Shown here piece by piece: positions 14,383-20,496 of a stretch of DNA of 20,496 nt. Numbering within the stretch: position 1 is the first letter of the stretch; each line of letters opens with the position of its first letter. The notes under the pieces are model-generated. The model had not been told where the DNA came from. It saw only the letters and a list, made by a program, of their open reading frames with translations, and did not search any database. The DNA is taken from the NCBI GenBank assembly GCA_964469165.1, contig CAYXXZ010000053.1, forward strand, positions 1 to 20,496. The letters are read 5' to 3'. A program made the translations under genes and the position numbers. This DNA comes from CAYXXZ01 sp964469165 (lineage in GTDB: Bacteria > Pseudomonadota > Gammaproteobacteria > Pseudomonadales > Porticoccaceae).

Positions 14383-15489
14383 TCAGGGCCCGTTCAGGAT
14401 GCGCACCGTCTGGCCCTCCCGCAGGGATTCGTTGCCGCGCGTCACCACCAGTTGTCCTGCGGCGAGGCCGCTGCGGATTTCGATCATGCCGGTGAACGCC
14501 AGGCCGGTATCCACCAACTGTTCGCGTACACTGGCGCTGCCGTCTTGCGCCGGATCGCCGTCGATCACCCAGACGCTGACGCGCCCGTCGGAATAGCGGC
14601 GCAGGGCATCGCGCGAAACCGCGATGCCATCGAGGCCAGTGCCGAGGTGCAGGGTGGCGTTGGCCGACATGCCGGGAATCAGTTGTGCGTCGTCCTTTTC
14701 CGCCAGGCTTGCGCGCAGCAGAAAGGTGCGCGCGCTGTCGTTGGCGAGCGGCACCTTGCGGTGCATGCGCCCGGCAAAGGACTTGCCCGGATGAGCGTCG
14801 AAGCGGATATCGATGCGCGCCTCGTCATTCACCAGAGCGTAAAACCGCTGCGGCACCTGGAAGTCGATGTACAGCTGCGCCACGGACACCAATTCAAGCA
14901 CGCCGCTGCCCGGCACCACCCACTCGCCCTCTTCCACCAGCTTGCGACTGACCGTGCCGTCGAAGGGCGCCGCAATCCCATGGCGCCGCAGCTGCGCCTG
15001 GTGCTGCCGTACCTGGGCCTGCGCCGCCTCGAGCGCGGCGCTGTCGATGCGCACCCGCGCTGCGAGTGAGCGCACTTCACTGGCGGAAATGCTCATGCGC
15101 TCGACGAGGGTTTGCGCTTCATCGAGGCGCCGCTGGCTGTCGGCGAGCGCCTCGCGCGCCTGAAGGGCATTGGCGCGCGCCTGTGCCAGGGCAATTTCGC
15201 TCAGTTCGGGATCCAGTTCGAGTACCGTATCGCCCGCTGCCACGGCGTCGCCGGCGTCCACATGAACACGACTGACGAGGCCCGCAACTTCCGTGGACAA
15301 GGTGGCAATCTGCGTGGTGACGACATTGCCGGAGAGCGGGATCTCGTTGATCAACGCCTGCCGCGCGGCTGGCGCGACCTCGACGCGCGCGATATTTTCG
15401 GCGCGGGCCCGAGGGACGGACAGGAGAATCGCGCACACAAAAAGCAGGAGCGACGCGGCGACGCGCGCGGGTCGGGACGTTGTCGGCAT
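14383..15489 (-). CDS. Efflux RND transporter periplasmic adaptor subunit
   Basis: This is a membrane-fusion protein of 368 residues that would bridge the RND pump and an outer-membrane channel. A Sec signal peptide is visible at residues 1-30 (VAASLLLFVCAILLSVPRARA). Next come a lipoyl-like half-motif (EVAGLVSRVHVDAGDAVAAGDTVLELD), a long coiled-coil hairpin rich in Ala, Gln and Arg (about residues 100-165), the second lipoyl half (GIAAPFDGTVSRKLVEEGEWV) and beta-barrel domains. The gene is the first of a two-gene operon with the RND permease. The ATG at 15489 has no strong ribosome-binding site. Confidence 0.95.
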   Translation of the reverse strand: MPTTSRPARVAASLLLFVCAILLSVPRARAENIARVEVAPAARQALINEIPLSGNVVTTQIATLSTEVAGLVSRVHVDAGDAVAAGDTVLELDPELSEIALAQARANALQAREALADSQRRLDEAQTLVERMSISASEVRSLAARVRIDSAALEAAQAQVRQHQAQLRRHGIAAPFDGTVSRKLVEEGEWVVPGSGVLELVSVAQLYIDFQVPQRFYALVNDEARIDIRFDAHPGKSFAGRMHRKVPLANDSARTFLLRASLAEKDDAQLIPGMSANATLHLGTGLDGIAVSRDALRRYSDGRVSVWVIDGDPAQDGSASVREQLVDTGLAFTGMIEIRSGLAAGQLVVTRGNESLREGQTVRILNGP

Positions 15490-15580
15490 GGGTTATATCA
15501 TCGGGACATCTGCCCGCAGGATACACAGGCATTGTTGTGATGGAAAGTTTGGCGGGACGGGCTCTGCCTTGTGTAACTTG

Positions 15581-15648
15581 CCCTGTAGGAGCCTGCCCGC
15601 AGGCGACAAATTTCGGTGGAGGTCGCCTGCAGGCAGGCTCCTACAGGG
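15581..15648. repeat. REPIN family 1, copy e
   Basis: Inverted 27-nt arms at 15581-15607 and 15622-15648 have one mismatch, because the left arm has the CCCG and the right arm the CCTG inner loop. The 14-nt loop AAATTTCGGTGGAG is identical to that of copy c, so the two share a recent ancestor. Confidence 0.93.
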
Positions 15649-15678
15649 CAGGGTCCATACAATATCGGTGGCTGGGAT

Positions 15679-15696
15679 CACCTGCAGGTTCCTACG
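15679..15696. repeat. Degenerate solitary REP at the murJ 3' end
   Basis: On the minus strand, CCGTAGGAACCTGCAGGTG resembles the family 1 core GTAGGAGCCTGCCTGCAGGC with a deletion and substitutions. It provides the TAG stop codon of murJ (15692-15694). Confidence 0.5.
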
Positions 15697-17302
15697 GCCC
15701 CGAACGCAGGTCCCTCAAGCGCAGGCCTGCCGCGAGCAACACAGCGCCGTAGAGCAGGGCGCCGCCGCTGCAGATCAACGCCATCCACAGGCCCCTCGCT
15801 GTGGAGGTCATCTGATACCAGTCTCCGAGATAGGTCAGCGCGGCGACGAGCGCTGCCGCCATGGCGGCGCTGGCGACGATCAGGCGCAACGCAAATCGAG
15901 CCCAGCCGGGGCCTGGCCGGTACACACCCTGCCGCACGAGGCCGCGCCACAGCAGTCCGGCATTGAGAAACGCGGCAAGCGCGGTCGCGGCGGCGAGGCC
16001 GACATGCCCCATTTGCCAGAAATGATGACAGATCAGCACGAACACGAGATTCATCACCATATTGCTCACCATGGCGATGACGCCGATGCGCACTGGCGTG
16101 CGGGTGTCCTGGCGCGCATAAAAACCCGGCGCCAGCACCTTGATCAGCATGAAGGCGCTGAGCCCGCTGGCGTAGGCGATCAGGCTCGCGCTGGACATGA
16201 AGATGTCGCGGCTGCTGATGCGGTTGCCATCGTAGAACAGGGTGATGAGGATGGGCTTGGCCAGAATCACCAGCGCCAGGGTGGCGGGCACCGCCACCAG
16301 CAACACCATGCGCACGCCCCAGTCGAGCGTGTGGCCGAAGGTGTCGAGGCTCGCGCGTGCGTGCTGGCGCGACAGGCTCGGCAGAATCACCGTGGCCAGG
16401 GCGATACCGAACACACCCAGTGGCAGTTCGGACAGGCGATCGGAATAGTAGAGCCAGGACACACTGCCGGTGGGCAGGAACGAGGCGATCACCGTGTCCA
16501 ACAACAGGTTGATCTGACTCACCGAGACGCCGAAGATCGCCGGCCCCATCAACTTGAGAATCTTGACCACGCCCTCGTACTTCCAGTCCACCTTGGGCGC
16601 GGGCATCAGGCCGATGCCGCGCAGGAAGGGTATCTGGAAGAGCATCTGCACCGCACCGGCGGCAAATACACCCCAGGCCAGTGCATAGGCGGGCTCGTGA
16701 AACCAGGCGGCGCCCCACAGCGCCGCGGCAATCAACGAGACGTTGAGCCACACCGGCGTGAAGGCGGGAATCGCAAATCTGCCGTAGCTGTTGAGGATGC
16801 CCGCCGCCAGCCCCGTCATGGAGATGAAGAACAGATACGGGAAGGTAATGCGGATCATCTGGCTGGCGGCGTCGAAGCGCAGCGGATCGTTGAGAAAGCC
16901 CGGCGCGAACAGCGTCGCCACCAGCGGCGAAGCGGCCACCACCAGCACCGTCAACAGAATCAATACCGAGCCGAGCACGCCCGCGACGCGGTCGATCAGG
17001 GCGCGCACCGCCTCGGTGCCGCCCTTTTCGCGGTACTCCGCCAGCACCGGCACGAAGGCCTGGGCGAAGGCACCCTCGGCGAACAGGCGGCGCAGGAAAT
17101 TGGGAATCTTGAAGGCCACGAAGAACGCATCCGCCATGCCATCGGCGCCGATCGCACGCGCCAGCACCACGTCGCGAATCAGGCCCAGCACCCGCGACAC
17201 CATGGTCATGGAGCCGACCACCGAACTGGAACGCAGCAACCCTCCTTCCCTGGCGGCCCTGTGCTGCTGCGGGTTCTCTGTGTCGGATTCTTGCTGGTTC
17301 AA
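15692..17302 (-). CDS. murJ: Lipid II flippase MurJ
   Basis: MurJ moves the peptidoglycan precursor lipid II across the inner membrane. The 536-residue product has the 14-helix plan of the MVF family. Conserved parts are SSSVVGSMTMVSRVLGLIRDVVLARAIG, DAFFVAFKIPNFLRRLFAEGAFAQAFVPVL, and, in the middle, RLSELPLGVFGIALATVILPSLS. The start is TTG at 17302 with AGAGG 7 nt upstream; the next methionine (residue 32) would remove part of helix 1, so TTG is preferred. The N-terminal 20 residues (NQQESDTENPQQHRAAREGG) are a polar extension absent from E. coli MurJ. The stop codon falls inside a degenerate REP. Confidence 0.97.
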   Translation of the reverse strand: MNQQESDTENPQQHRAAREGGLLRSSSVVGSMTMVSRVLGLIRDVVLARAIGADGMADAFFVAFKIPNFLRRLFAEGAFAQAFVPVLAEYREKGGTEAVRALIDRVAGVLGSVLILLTVLVVAASPLVATLFAPGFLNDPLRFDAASQMIRITFPYLFFISMTGLAAGILNSYGRFAIPAFTPVWLNVSLIAAALWGAAWFHEPAYALAWGVFAAGAVQMLFQIPFLRGIGLMPAPKVDWKYEGVVKILKLMGPAIFGVSVSQINLLLDTVIASFLPTGSVSWLYYSDRLSELPLGVFGIALATVILPSLSRQHARASLDTFGHTLDWGVRMVLLVAVPATLALVILAKPILITLFYDGNRISSRDIFMSSASLIAYASGLSAFMLIKVLAPGFYARQDTRTPVRIGVIAMVSNMVMNLVFVLICHHFWQMGHVGLAAATALAAFLNAGLLWRGLVRQGVYRPGPGWARFALRLIVASAAMAAALVAALTYLGDWYQMTSTARGLWMALICSGGALLYGAVLLAAGLRLRDLRSGP

Positions 17303-17403
17303 ATCGCTGCCTCTTCCGGGGTAGGGGCTGTTGACGTTTATAGCGCGGCTGGCGGTAATGCAGCTGTAAGCCCCAAGCGCTTGTTCACGATCTTTCGCTA
17401 CCC

Positions 17404-17423
17404 CTGAGTTTCACGTTTCACGT
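17404..17423. repeat. Heptamer tract GTTTCAC x2
   Basis: CTGAGTTTCACGTTTCACGTA contains two tandem GTTTCAC units. Its complement with one unit removed is exactly the TACGTGAAACTCAGG found at 10491-10505 beside REPIN copy d. Confidence 0.65.
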
Positions 17424-17428
17424 AGATG

Positions 17429-17512
17429 CCCTGCAGGAGCCTGCCTGCAGGCGACACAACCATCCCAAACAAATCCGCAATCCCGGTCGCTTGCAGGCAA
17501 GCTCCTACAGGG
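17429..17512. repeat. REPIN family 1, copy f
   Basis: Arms lie at 17429-17455 and 17486-17512. The right arm reads GCTTGCCTGCAAGC where other copies have GCCTGCCTGCAGGC: both sides of the small stem have changed so that pairing is kept. The 30-nt loop starts ACAACCATC as in copy d. Confidence 0.93.
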
Positions 17513-17576
17513 TACGGATAGTGCATCAACTCCGGGATCCCCGCCATTCTACTCTGGCGCCCGCTGTCCCGCAGCC

Positions 17577-17604
17577 ATTGAAATTCTTCCCGTCGTCCCC
17601 AAAT
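17577..17604 (+). promoter_or_regulatory. Sigma-32-like heat-shock promoter of hslVU
   Basis: ATTGAAA at 17577-17583 and CCCCAAAT at 17597-17604, spaced by 13 nt, closely match the sigma-32 consensus CTTGAAA-N13-CCCCATNT. Transcription would start near 17611, 28 nt before the hslV start. Heat-shock control of hslVU is well established in E. coli. Confidence 0.75.
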
Positions 17605-17638
17605 ATCCACAATACCCTCTGGCATAAGGAATCCCATC

Positions 17639-18178
17639 TTGGAACAGTATCGCGGCACCACTATTCTCTCCGTGCGCCGGAACGGCAAAGTGGTCATCGG
17701 TGGCGACGGCCAGGTGTCACTGGGCAACACCATCATGAAAGGCAATGCCCGCAAGGTGCGCCGCCTGCACCACAACCAGGTGATCGCGGGCTTCGCCGGC
17801 GGCACCGCCGACGCCTTTACCCTGTTCGAGCGCTTCGAGGCCAAGCTCGAGCAGCATCGCGGCCAGCTGGTGCGCGCCGCGGTGGAACTGGCCAAGGACT
17901 GGCGCACCGACCGCATGTTGCGCCGCCTCGAAGCACTGCTGGCGGTGGCGGACAAGAATGCCTCGCTCATCATCACCGGCAACGGCGACGTGATCGAGCC
18001 CGAGGACGATCTGATCGCCATCGGCTCCGGCGGCCCCTTCGCGCAATCGGCGGCACGCGCGCTACTGGAAAACACCGAGCTGAGCGCCCGCGACATCGTC
18101 GAGAAAGGCCTCGCCATCGCCGGTGATATCTGTATCTACACCAACCACAATCGCACCATCGAAGAACTGGAATACTGA
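17639..18178 (+). CDS. hslV: ATP-dependent protease subunit HslV
   Basis: HslV is the peptidase of the HslUV (ClpYQ) complex, a double hexameric ring with N-terminal threonine active sites. The 179-residue protein matches along its whole length: TTILSVRRNGKVVIGGDGQVSLG, MKGNARKVRRL, VIAGFAGGTADAFTLFERFE, LEALLAVADKNASLIITGNGDVIEPEDDLIAIGSGG and AGDICIYTNHNRTIEEL. The catalytic threonine would be T7, exposed after removal of the short propeptide MEQYRG; E. coli lacks that propeptide and only loses Met. The start is TTG at 17639 with AAGGAA about 9 nt upstream, and no ATG is available at the expected place. hslU follows after 92 nt. Confidence 0.98.
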   Translation: MEQYRGTTILSVRRNGKVVIGGDGQVSLGNTIMKGNARKVRRLHHNQVIAGFAGGTADAFTLFERFEAKLEQHRGQLVRAAVELAKDWRTDRMLRRLEALLAVADKNASLIITGNGDVIEPEDDLIAIGSGGPFAQSAARALLENTELSARDIVEKGLAIAGDICIYTNHNRTIEELEY

Positions 18179-18188
18179 TTTTTTTTGC

Positions 18189-18209
18189 GTCCGACGTCAG
18201 ACGTCCGAC
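18189..18209. repeat. Heptamer array GTCCGAC x3
   Basis: Three tandem 7-nt units, GTCCGAC, GTCAGAC and GTCCGAC, follow a run of eight T directly after the hslV stop codon. They occupy the 92-nt spacer between hslV and hslU, which is longer than in most relatives. Confidence 0.7.
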
Positions 18210-18270
18210 CCACAGACTCCACCCGGAGCAGCGCGCTCACGCCGCTCCGCCGATCGAGGAATTCGAGCCA

Positions 18271-19596
18271 ATGTCCAACATGACCCCCAGGGAAATCGTC
18301 CACGAGCTGAATCGCCACATCGTCGGGCAGGAAAGTGCCAAGCGGGCGGTGGCCATCGCGCTGCGCAACCGCTGGCGGCGCATGCAGCTCAGGGAAGACC
18401 TGCGCAACGAAATCACGCCCAAGAACATTCTCATGATCGGCCCCACCGGCGTCGGCAAGACGGAAATCGCGCGGCGCCTGGCGCGCCTCGCCAACGCGCC
18501 CTTCATCAAGGTGGAAGCGACCAAGTTCACCGAAGTGGGCTACGTAGGCCGGGATGTGGAATCCATCGTCCGGGATCTGGCGGACACCGCCGTGAAACTG
18601 CTGCGCGAGGAAGAAATGCAGCGCGTGCGCCAGCGCGCCACGGATGCCGCCGAGGAACGCATCCTCGACGTGCTGCTGCCGCCGGCGCGCGGTACCGGCA
18701 ACGAAAGCAGCGACAGCTCCGCGCGCCAGATCTTCCGCAAGAAACTGCGCGAGGGCGAGCTCGATGACAAGGAGATCGAGATCGAGGTGAGCGCCGCGCC
18801 CGTCGGCGTCGAAATCATGGCGCCGCCCGGCATGGAGGAAATGACCAGCCAGCTCCAGAGCATGTTTTCCAACATGAACAGCGGCAAGAGCAAGACCCGC
18901 AAGATGACCATCGCCAAGGCCATGAAAATCGCCACCGACGAAGAAGCGGCGCGCCTGGTCAACGAGGAGGACATCAAGCAGCGCGCCATCAGCGCCGCCG
19001 AACAGAACGGCATCGTGTTCATCGACGAGATCGACAAGGTCGCCAAGCGCGGCGAAACCTCCGGCGCCGACGTGTCGCGCGAAGGTGTGCAGCGCGACCT
19101 GCTGCCGCTGATCGAGGGCTGTACCGTCAACACCAAGTACGGCACCATCAAGACCGACCACATCCTGTTCATCGCCTCGGGCGCGTTCCACTTCTCCAAG
19201 CCTTCGGACCTGATCCCCGAACTGCAGGGCCGCCTGCCCATTCGTGTCGAGCTGGACTCCCTGAGCGCCGATGACTTCGAGCGCATTCTCACCGAGCCCA
19301 ACGCCTCTCTCACCGAGCAGTATCGCGCGCTGCTGTCCACCGAGGGACTCGACGTGAACTTCACCGCCGAAGGCGTGCGCCGCATTGCCGAACTGGGCTG
19401 GGAGGTCAACGAGCGCACCGAGAACATCGGCGCGCGCCGCCTCCACACGCTGATGGAAAAACTCCTGGAAGAGGTGTCGTTCAACGCCGCCGACCTGGGC
19501 AGCAAGGGTGAGGTCATCGCCATCGATCGCGCCTTCGTGGATGCCCACCTGGCGGATGTGGCCAGCAACGAAGACCTGTCGCGGTTTATACTTTGA
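18271..19596 (+). CDS. hslU: HslU ATPase subunit of HslUV protease
   Basis: HslU is the AAA+ unfoldase that feeds substrates to HslV. The 441 residues match the usual 440-445. Seen motifs are GPTGVGKT (Walker A, 57-64), the pore loop GYVG (90-93), IVFIDEID (Walker B, about 248-255 with D252 and E253), and the AAA+ sensor region GRLPIRVEL. The C-terminus ends SRFIL, the tail that docks into HslV to activate it. The I-domain (about residues 110-240) is present. The gene follows hslV on the same strand and should share its heat-shock promoter. The ATG at 18271 gives the standard MTPREIV N-terminus plus three residues. Confidence 0.98.
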   Translation: MSNMTPREIVHELNRHIVGQESAKRAVAIALRNRWRRMQLREDLRNEITPKNILMIGPTGVGKTEIARRLARLANAPFIKVEATKFTEVGYVGRDVESIVRDLADTAVKLLREEEMQRVRQRATDAAEERILDVLLPPARGTGNESSDSSARQIFRKKLREGELDDKEIEIEVSAAPVGVEIMAPPGMEEMTSQLQSMFSNMNSGKSKTRKMTIAKAMKIATDEEAARLVNEEDIKQRAISAAEQNGIVFIDEIDKVAKRGETSGADVSREGVQRDLLPLIEGCTVNTKYGTIKTDHILFIASGAFHFSKPSDLIPELQGRLPIRVELDSLSADDFERILTEPNASLTEQYRALLSTEGLDVNFTAEGVRRIAELGWEVNERTENIGARRLHTLMEKLLEEVSFNAADLGSKGEVIAIDRAFVDAHLADVASNEDLSRFIL

Positions 19597-19618
19597 CACC
19601 CGGCGCGGAGACAGGGCC

Positions 19619-19999
19619 ATGAAACCCGACAAGATCATTCTGCAACGCAACACCGGGGAGCTCAAACTGACGTTCCCCGGCCATCCACCCTTCTGCCTCA
19701 GCAGCGAGTTTCTGCGCGTGCACTCGCCAAGTGCCGAGGTCAAGGGCCATGGGCCCGGCCAGGAAGTACTGCAATGGGGCAAGCAGCATGTGCGCATTCG
19801 CAGCATCGAGCGCTCCGGCAACTACGCCATTCGCATCAAGTTCGACGATGGCCACGATACCGGCATCTACAGCTGGGAGTATCTGCTTGATCTGTGTGTG
19901 AAGCAGGATGAGTACTGGCAAGCCTATCTCGAGCGACTCAGCGCGGAGGGCCGCGGTCGCGACCCCCATGAACAGGCCGTGAAGTTCGTGGAGCTGTAG
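19619..19999 (+). CDS. DUF971 domain-containing protein
   Basis: The 126-residue soluble protein belongs to the DUF971 family, also called the gamma-butyrobetaine hydroxylase-like N-terminal domain. Recognised parts are LTFPGHPPFCLSSEFLRVHSPSAEV and YAIRIKFDDGHDTGIYSWEYLLDL. In longer relatives this domain binds a metal or helps dimerise; the stand-alone form has no settled role. It starts 23 nt after the hslU stop, with GGAG about 9 nt before the ATG at 19619. The hslV-hslU-DUF971 order is widely conserved in gammaproteobacteria, so it is probably part of the hslVU operon. An ATG in another frame upstream was not used because this start fits both the ribosome-binding site and the family N-terminus. 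Confidence 0.92.
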   Translation: MKPDKIILQRNTGELKLTFPGHPPFCLSSEFLRVHSPSAEVKGHGPGQEVLQWGKQHVRIRSIERSGNYAIRIKFDDGHDTGIYSWEYLLDLCVKQDEYWQAYLERLSAEGRGRDPHEQAVKFVEL

Positions 20000-20097
20000 G
20001 GCGTGCAACGGCGCAGTGGTGGCGGGAGCAACGCGAACAACCTGGCCACCGCTGGCCCAGCGCGGCTTGACCACCCTGCCGCTGTCCGCAAACCCGT

Positions 20098-20103
20098 TAT
20101 ACT
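20098..20103 (+). promoter_or_regulatory. Possible -10 hexamer before lipoprotein gene
   Basis: TATACT matches the -10 consensus at 5 of 6 positions and lies 31 nt before the ATG at 20135. A TTGACC lies upstream but 25 nt away, too far for a normal promoter, so the -35 is unclear. Confidence 0.4.
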
Positions 20104-20134
20104 CGCGCCTCAACGCTGTAAAACGAGAACAACC

Positions 20135-20440
20135 ATGACCATGCCGCGCACGCCGTTTGTGGGCAAAGCCTTCACTGTCCTGTGTACCTGTCTGGTGCTG
20201 GCCGCCTGTTCGGCGACACCGACGTCCTATCGCGCCACCTGCGCAAGCGAAGTGGATGCCGCCTGGAATGAGCTCAGCATCGCCAAGGCCGCCGGTTTCG
20301 CCGGGGGCGTCAGCTATACCAAGGCGCTCAGCCTGATCACGGCCGCGCGCAGCATGCAGACGGTGGAAAATTTCGACGGTTGCTACAAGAACGCCCAGAA
20401 AGCGCGCTTTTATATTCGGGAATCACAGGCGGGAAGGTGA
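20135..20440 (+). CDS. Small putative lipoprotein, unknown function
   Basis: The 101-residue protein starts with a basic N-terminus and a hydrophobic stretch (AFTVLCTCLVLAAC). The lipobox LAAC places the modified cysteine near residue 24, so the mature protein would be anchored in the inner or outer membrane. The mature part has two further cysteines and is helical and alanine-rich, somewhat like a short tetratricopeptide-type or DUF4398-type pair of helices (EVDAAWNELSIAKAAGFAGGVSYTKALSLITAARSMQ). That comparison is tentative. The frame is open upstream to 20003, but the signal sequence fixes the start at 20135. A heptamer repeat begins four bases after the stop. Confidence 0.78.
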   Translation: MTMPRTPFVGKAFTVLCTCLVLAACSATPTSYRATCASEVDAAWNELSIAKAAGFAGGVSYTKALSLITAARSMQTVENFDGCYKNAQKARFYIRESQAGR

Positions 20441-20443
20441 TTC

Positions 20444-20496
20444 AGTTCACAGTTCACAGTTCACAGTTCACAGTTCACAGTTCACAGTTCACAGTT
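20444..20496. repeat. Heptamer tandem repeat AGTTCAC, at least 7.5 copies
   Basis: Seven perfect tandem AGTTCAC units plus four bases run to the last base of the window, so the true length is not known. The array starts directly after the lipoprotein stop codon. It is the longest and most uniform of the heptamer tracts seen here. Confidence 0.97.

Larger units (their letters stand above)
17303..17638. other. Divergent intergenic region between murJ and hslV
   Basis: No gene is seen in this 336-nt region. It contains a short heptamer tract (17404-17423), REPIN copy f (17429-17512) and the heat-shock-type promoter of hslV (17577-17604). A murJ promoter must lie in 17303-17400 but was not identified. 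Confidence 0.7.

Noticed and set aside
15293..17407. 704-codon open frame on the plus strand
   Set aside because: It runs antisense through murJ, a REPIN and the adaptor gene end. Its His/Gln/Arg-rich composition has no domain.
18179..18186. Rho-independent terminator after hslV
   Set aside because: There is a run of eight T, but no stem precedes it, and hslU must be transcribed through.
18136..19821. 561-codon open frame on the minus strand
   Set aside because: It is antisense to hslU and its neighbours and has a low-complexity shadow composition.

Overview
The window is a piece of a GC-rich gammaproteobacterial chromosome. The evidence is the hslV-hslU-DUF971 gene order, a MurJ flippase, a RarD-type EamA transporter, an RND efflux pair, and many REP/REPIN-like palindromes in the intergenic DNA. 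The mix (AEC transporter, SDR, DUF4202, an AttH/CrtC-like lipocalin-fold protein, an FrhB-family iron-sulfur flavoprotein) would fit a free-living, probably marine aerobe of the Cellvibrionales/Halieaceae type. That placement is inference, because no rRNA or tRNA gene is present.

Layout. 1-2945: an AraC-family regulator and an FrhB-family protein, bracketed by two copies of a 64-nt repeat built on the palindrome AGAACTGAGTTCT. 2991-5182: an SDR oxidoreductase, a small membrane protein and an AEC transporter, all on the minus strand. 5278-6772: a molybdenum-cofactor cluster moaC-moaD-moaE-mobA on the minus strand. Only moaC is intact: moaD is truncated, moaE carries two frameshifts and mobA keeps only about its first 28 codons. 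A REPIN sits next to each of the two truncation points. 6904-8753: a DUF4202 gene facing an AttH-like gene, with a second-family REPIN between them. 8920-9162: a complete miniature transcription unit for a 36-residue membrane peptide. 9287-10980: rarD and a cupin. 11113-15489: RND adaptor and RND pump. 15692-17302: murJ. 17577-20440: a heat-shock-type promoter, hslV, hslU, a DUF971 gene and a small lipoprotein. The window ends inside a heptanucleotide tandem repeat.

Functionally, hslVU forms the ATP-dependent HslUV protease, and the sequence shows a good sigma-32-like promoter in front of it. The MFP and RND genes together would make two parts of a tripartite efflux pump; no outer-membrane channel gene is in the window. 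The moa remnants suggest that molybdopterin synthesis is being lost here or is supplied from elsewhere in the genome.

The strongest unexplained signal lies in the non-coding DNA. There are six REPINs of one family (core GTAGGAGCCTGCCYGCAGGC), with two pairs sharing loop sequence and one arm showing a compensated hairpin change. A second REP family is also present. Two genes (rarD and murJ) take their stop codon from a REP core. Several intergenic tracts are built from different 7-nt units. No wholly new enzymatic system was recognised.
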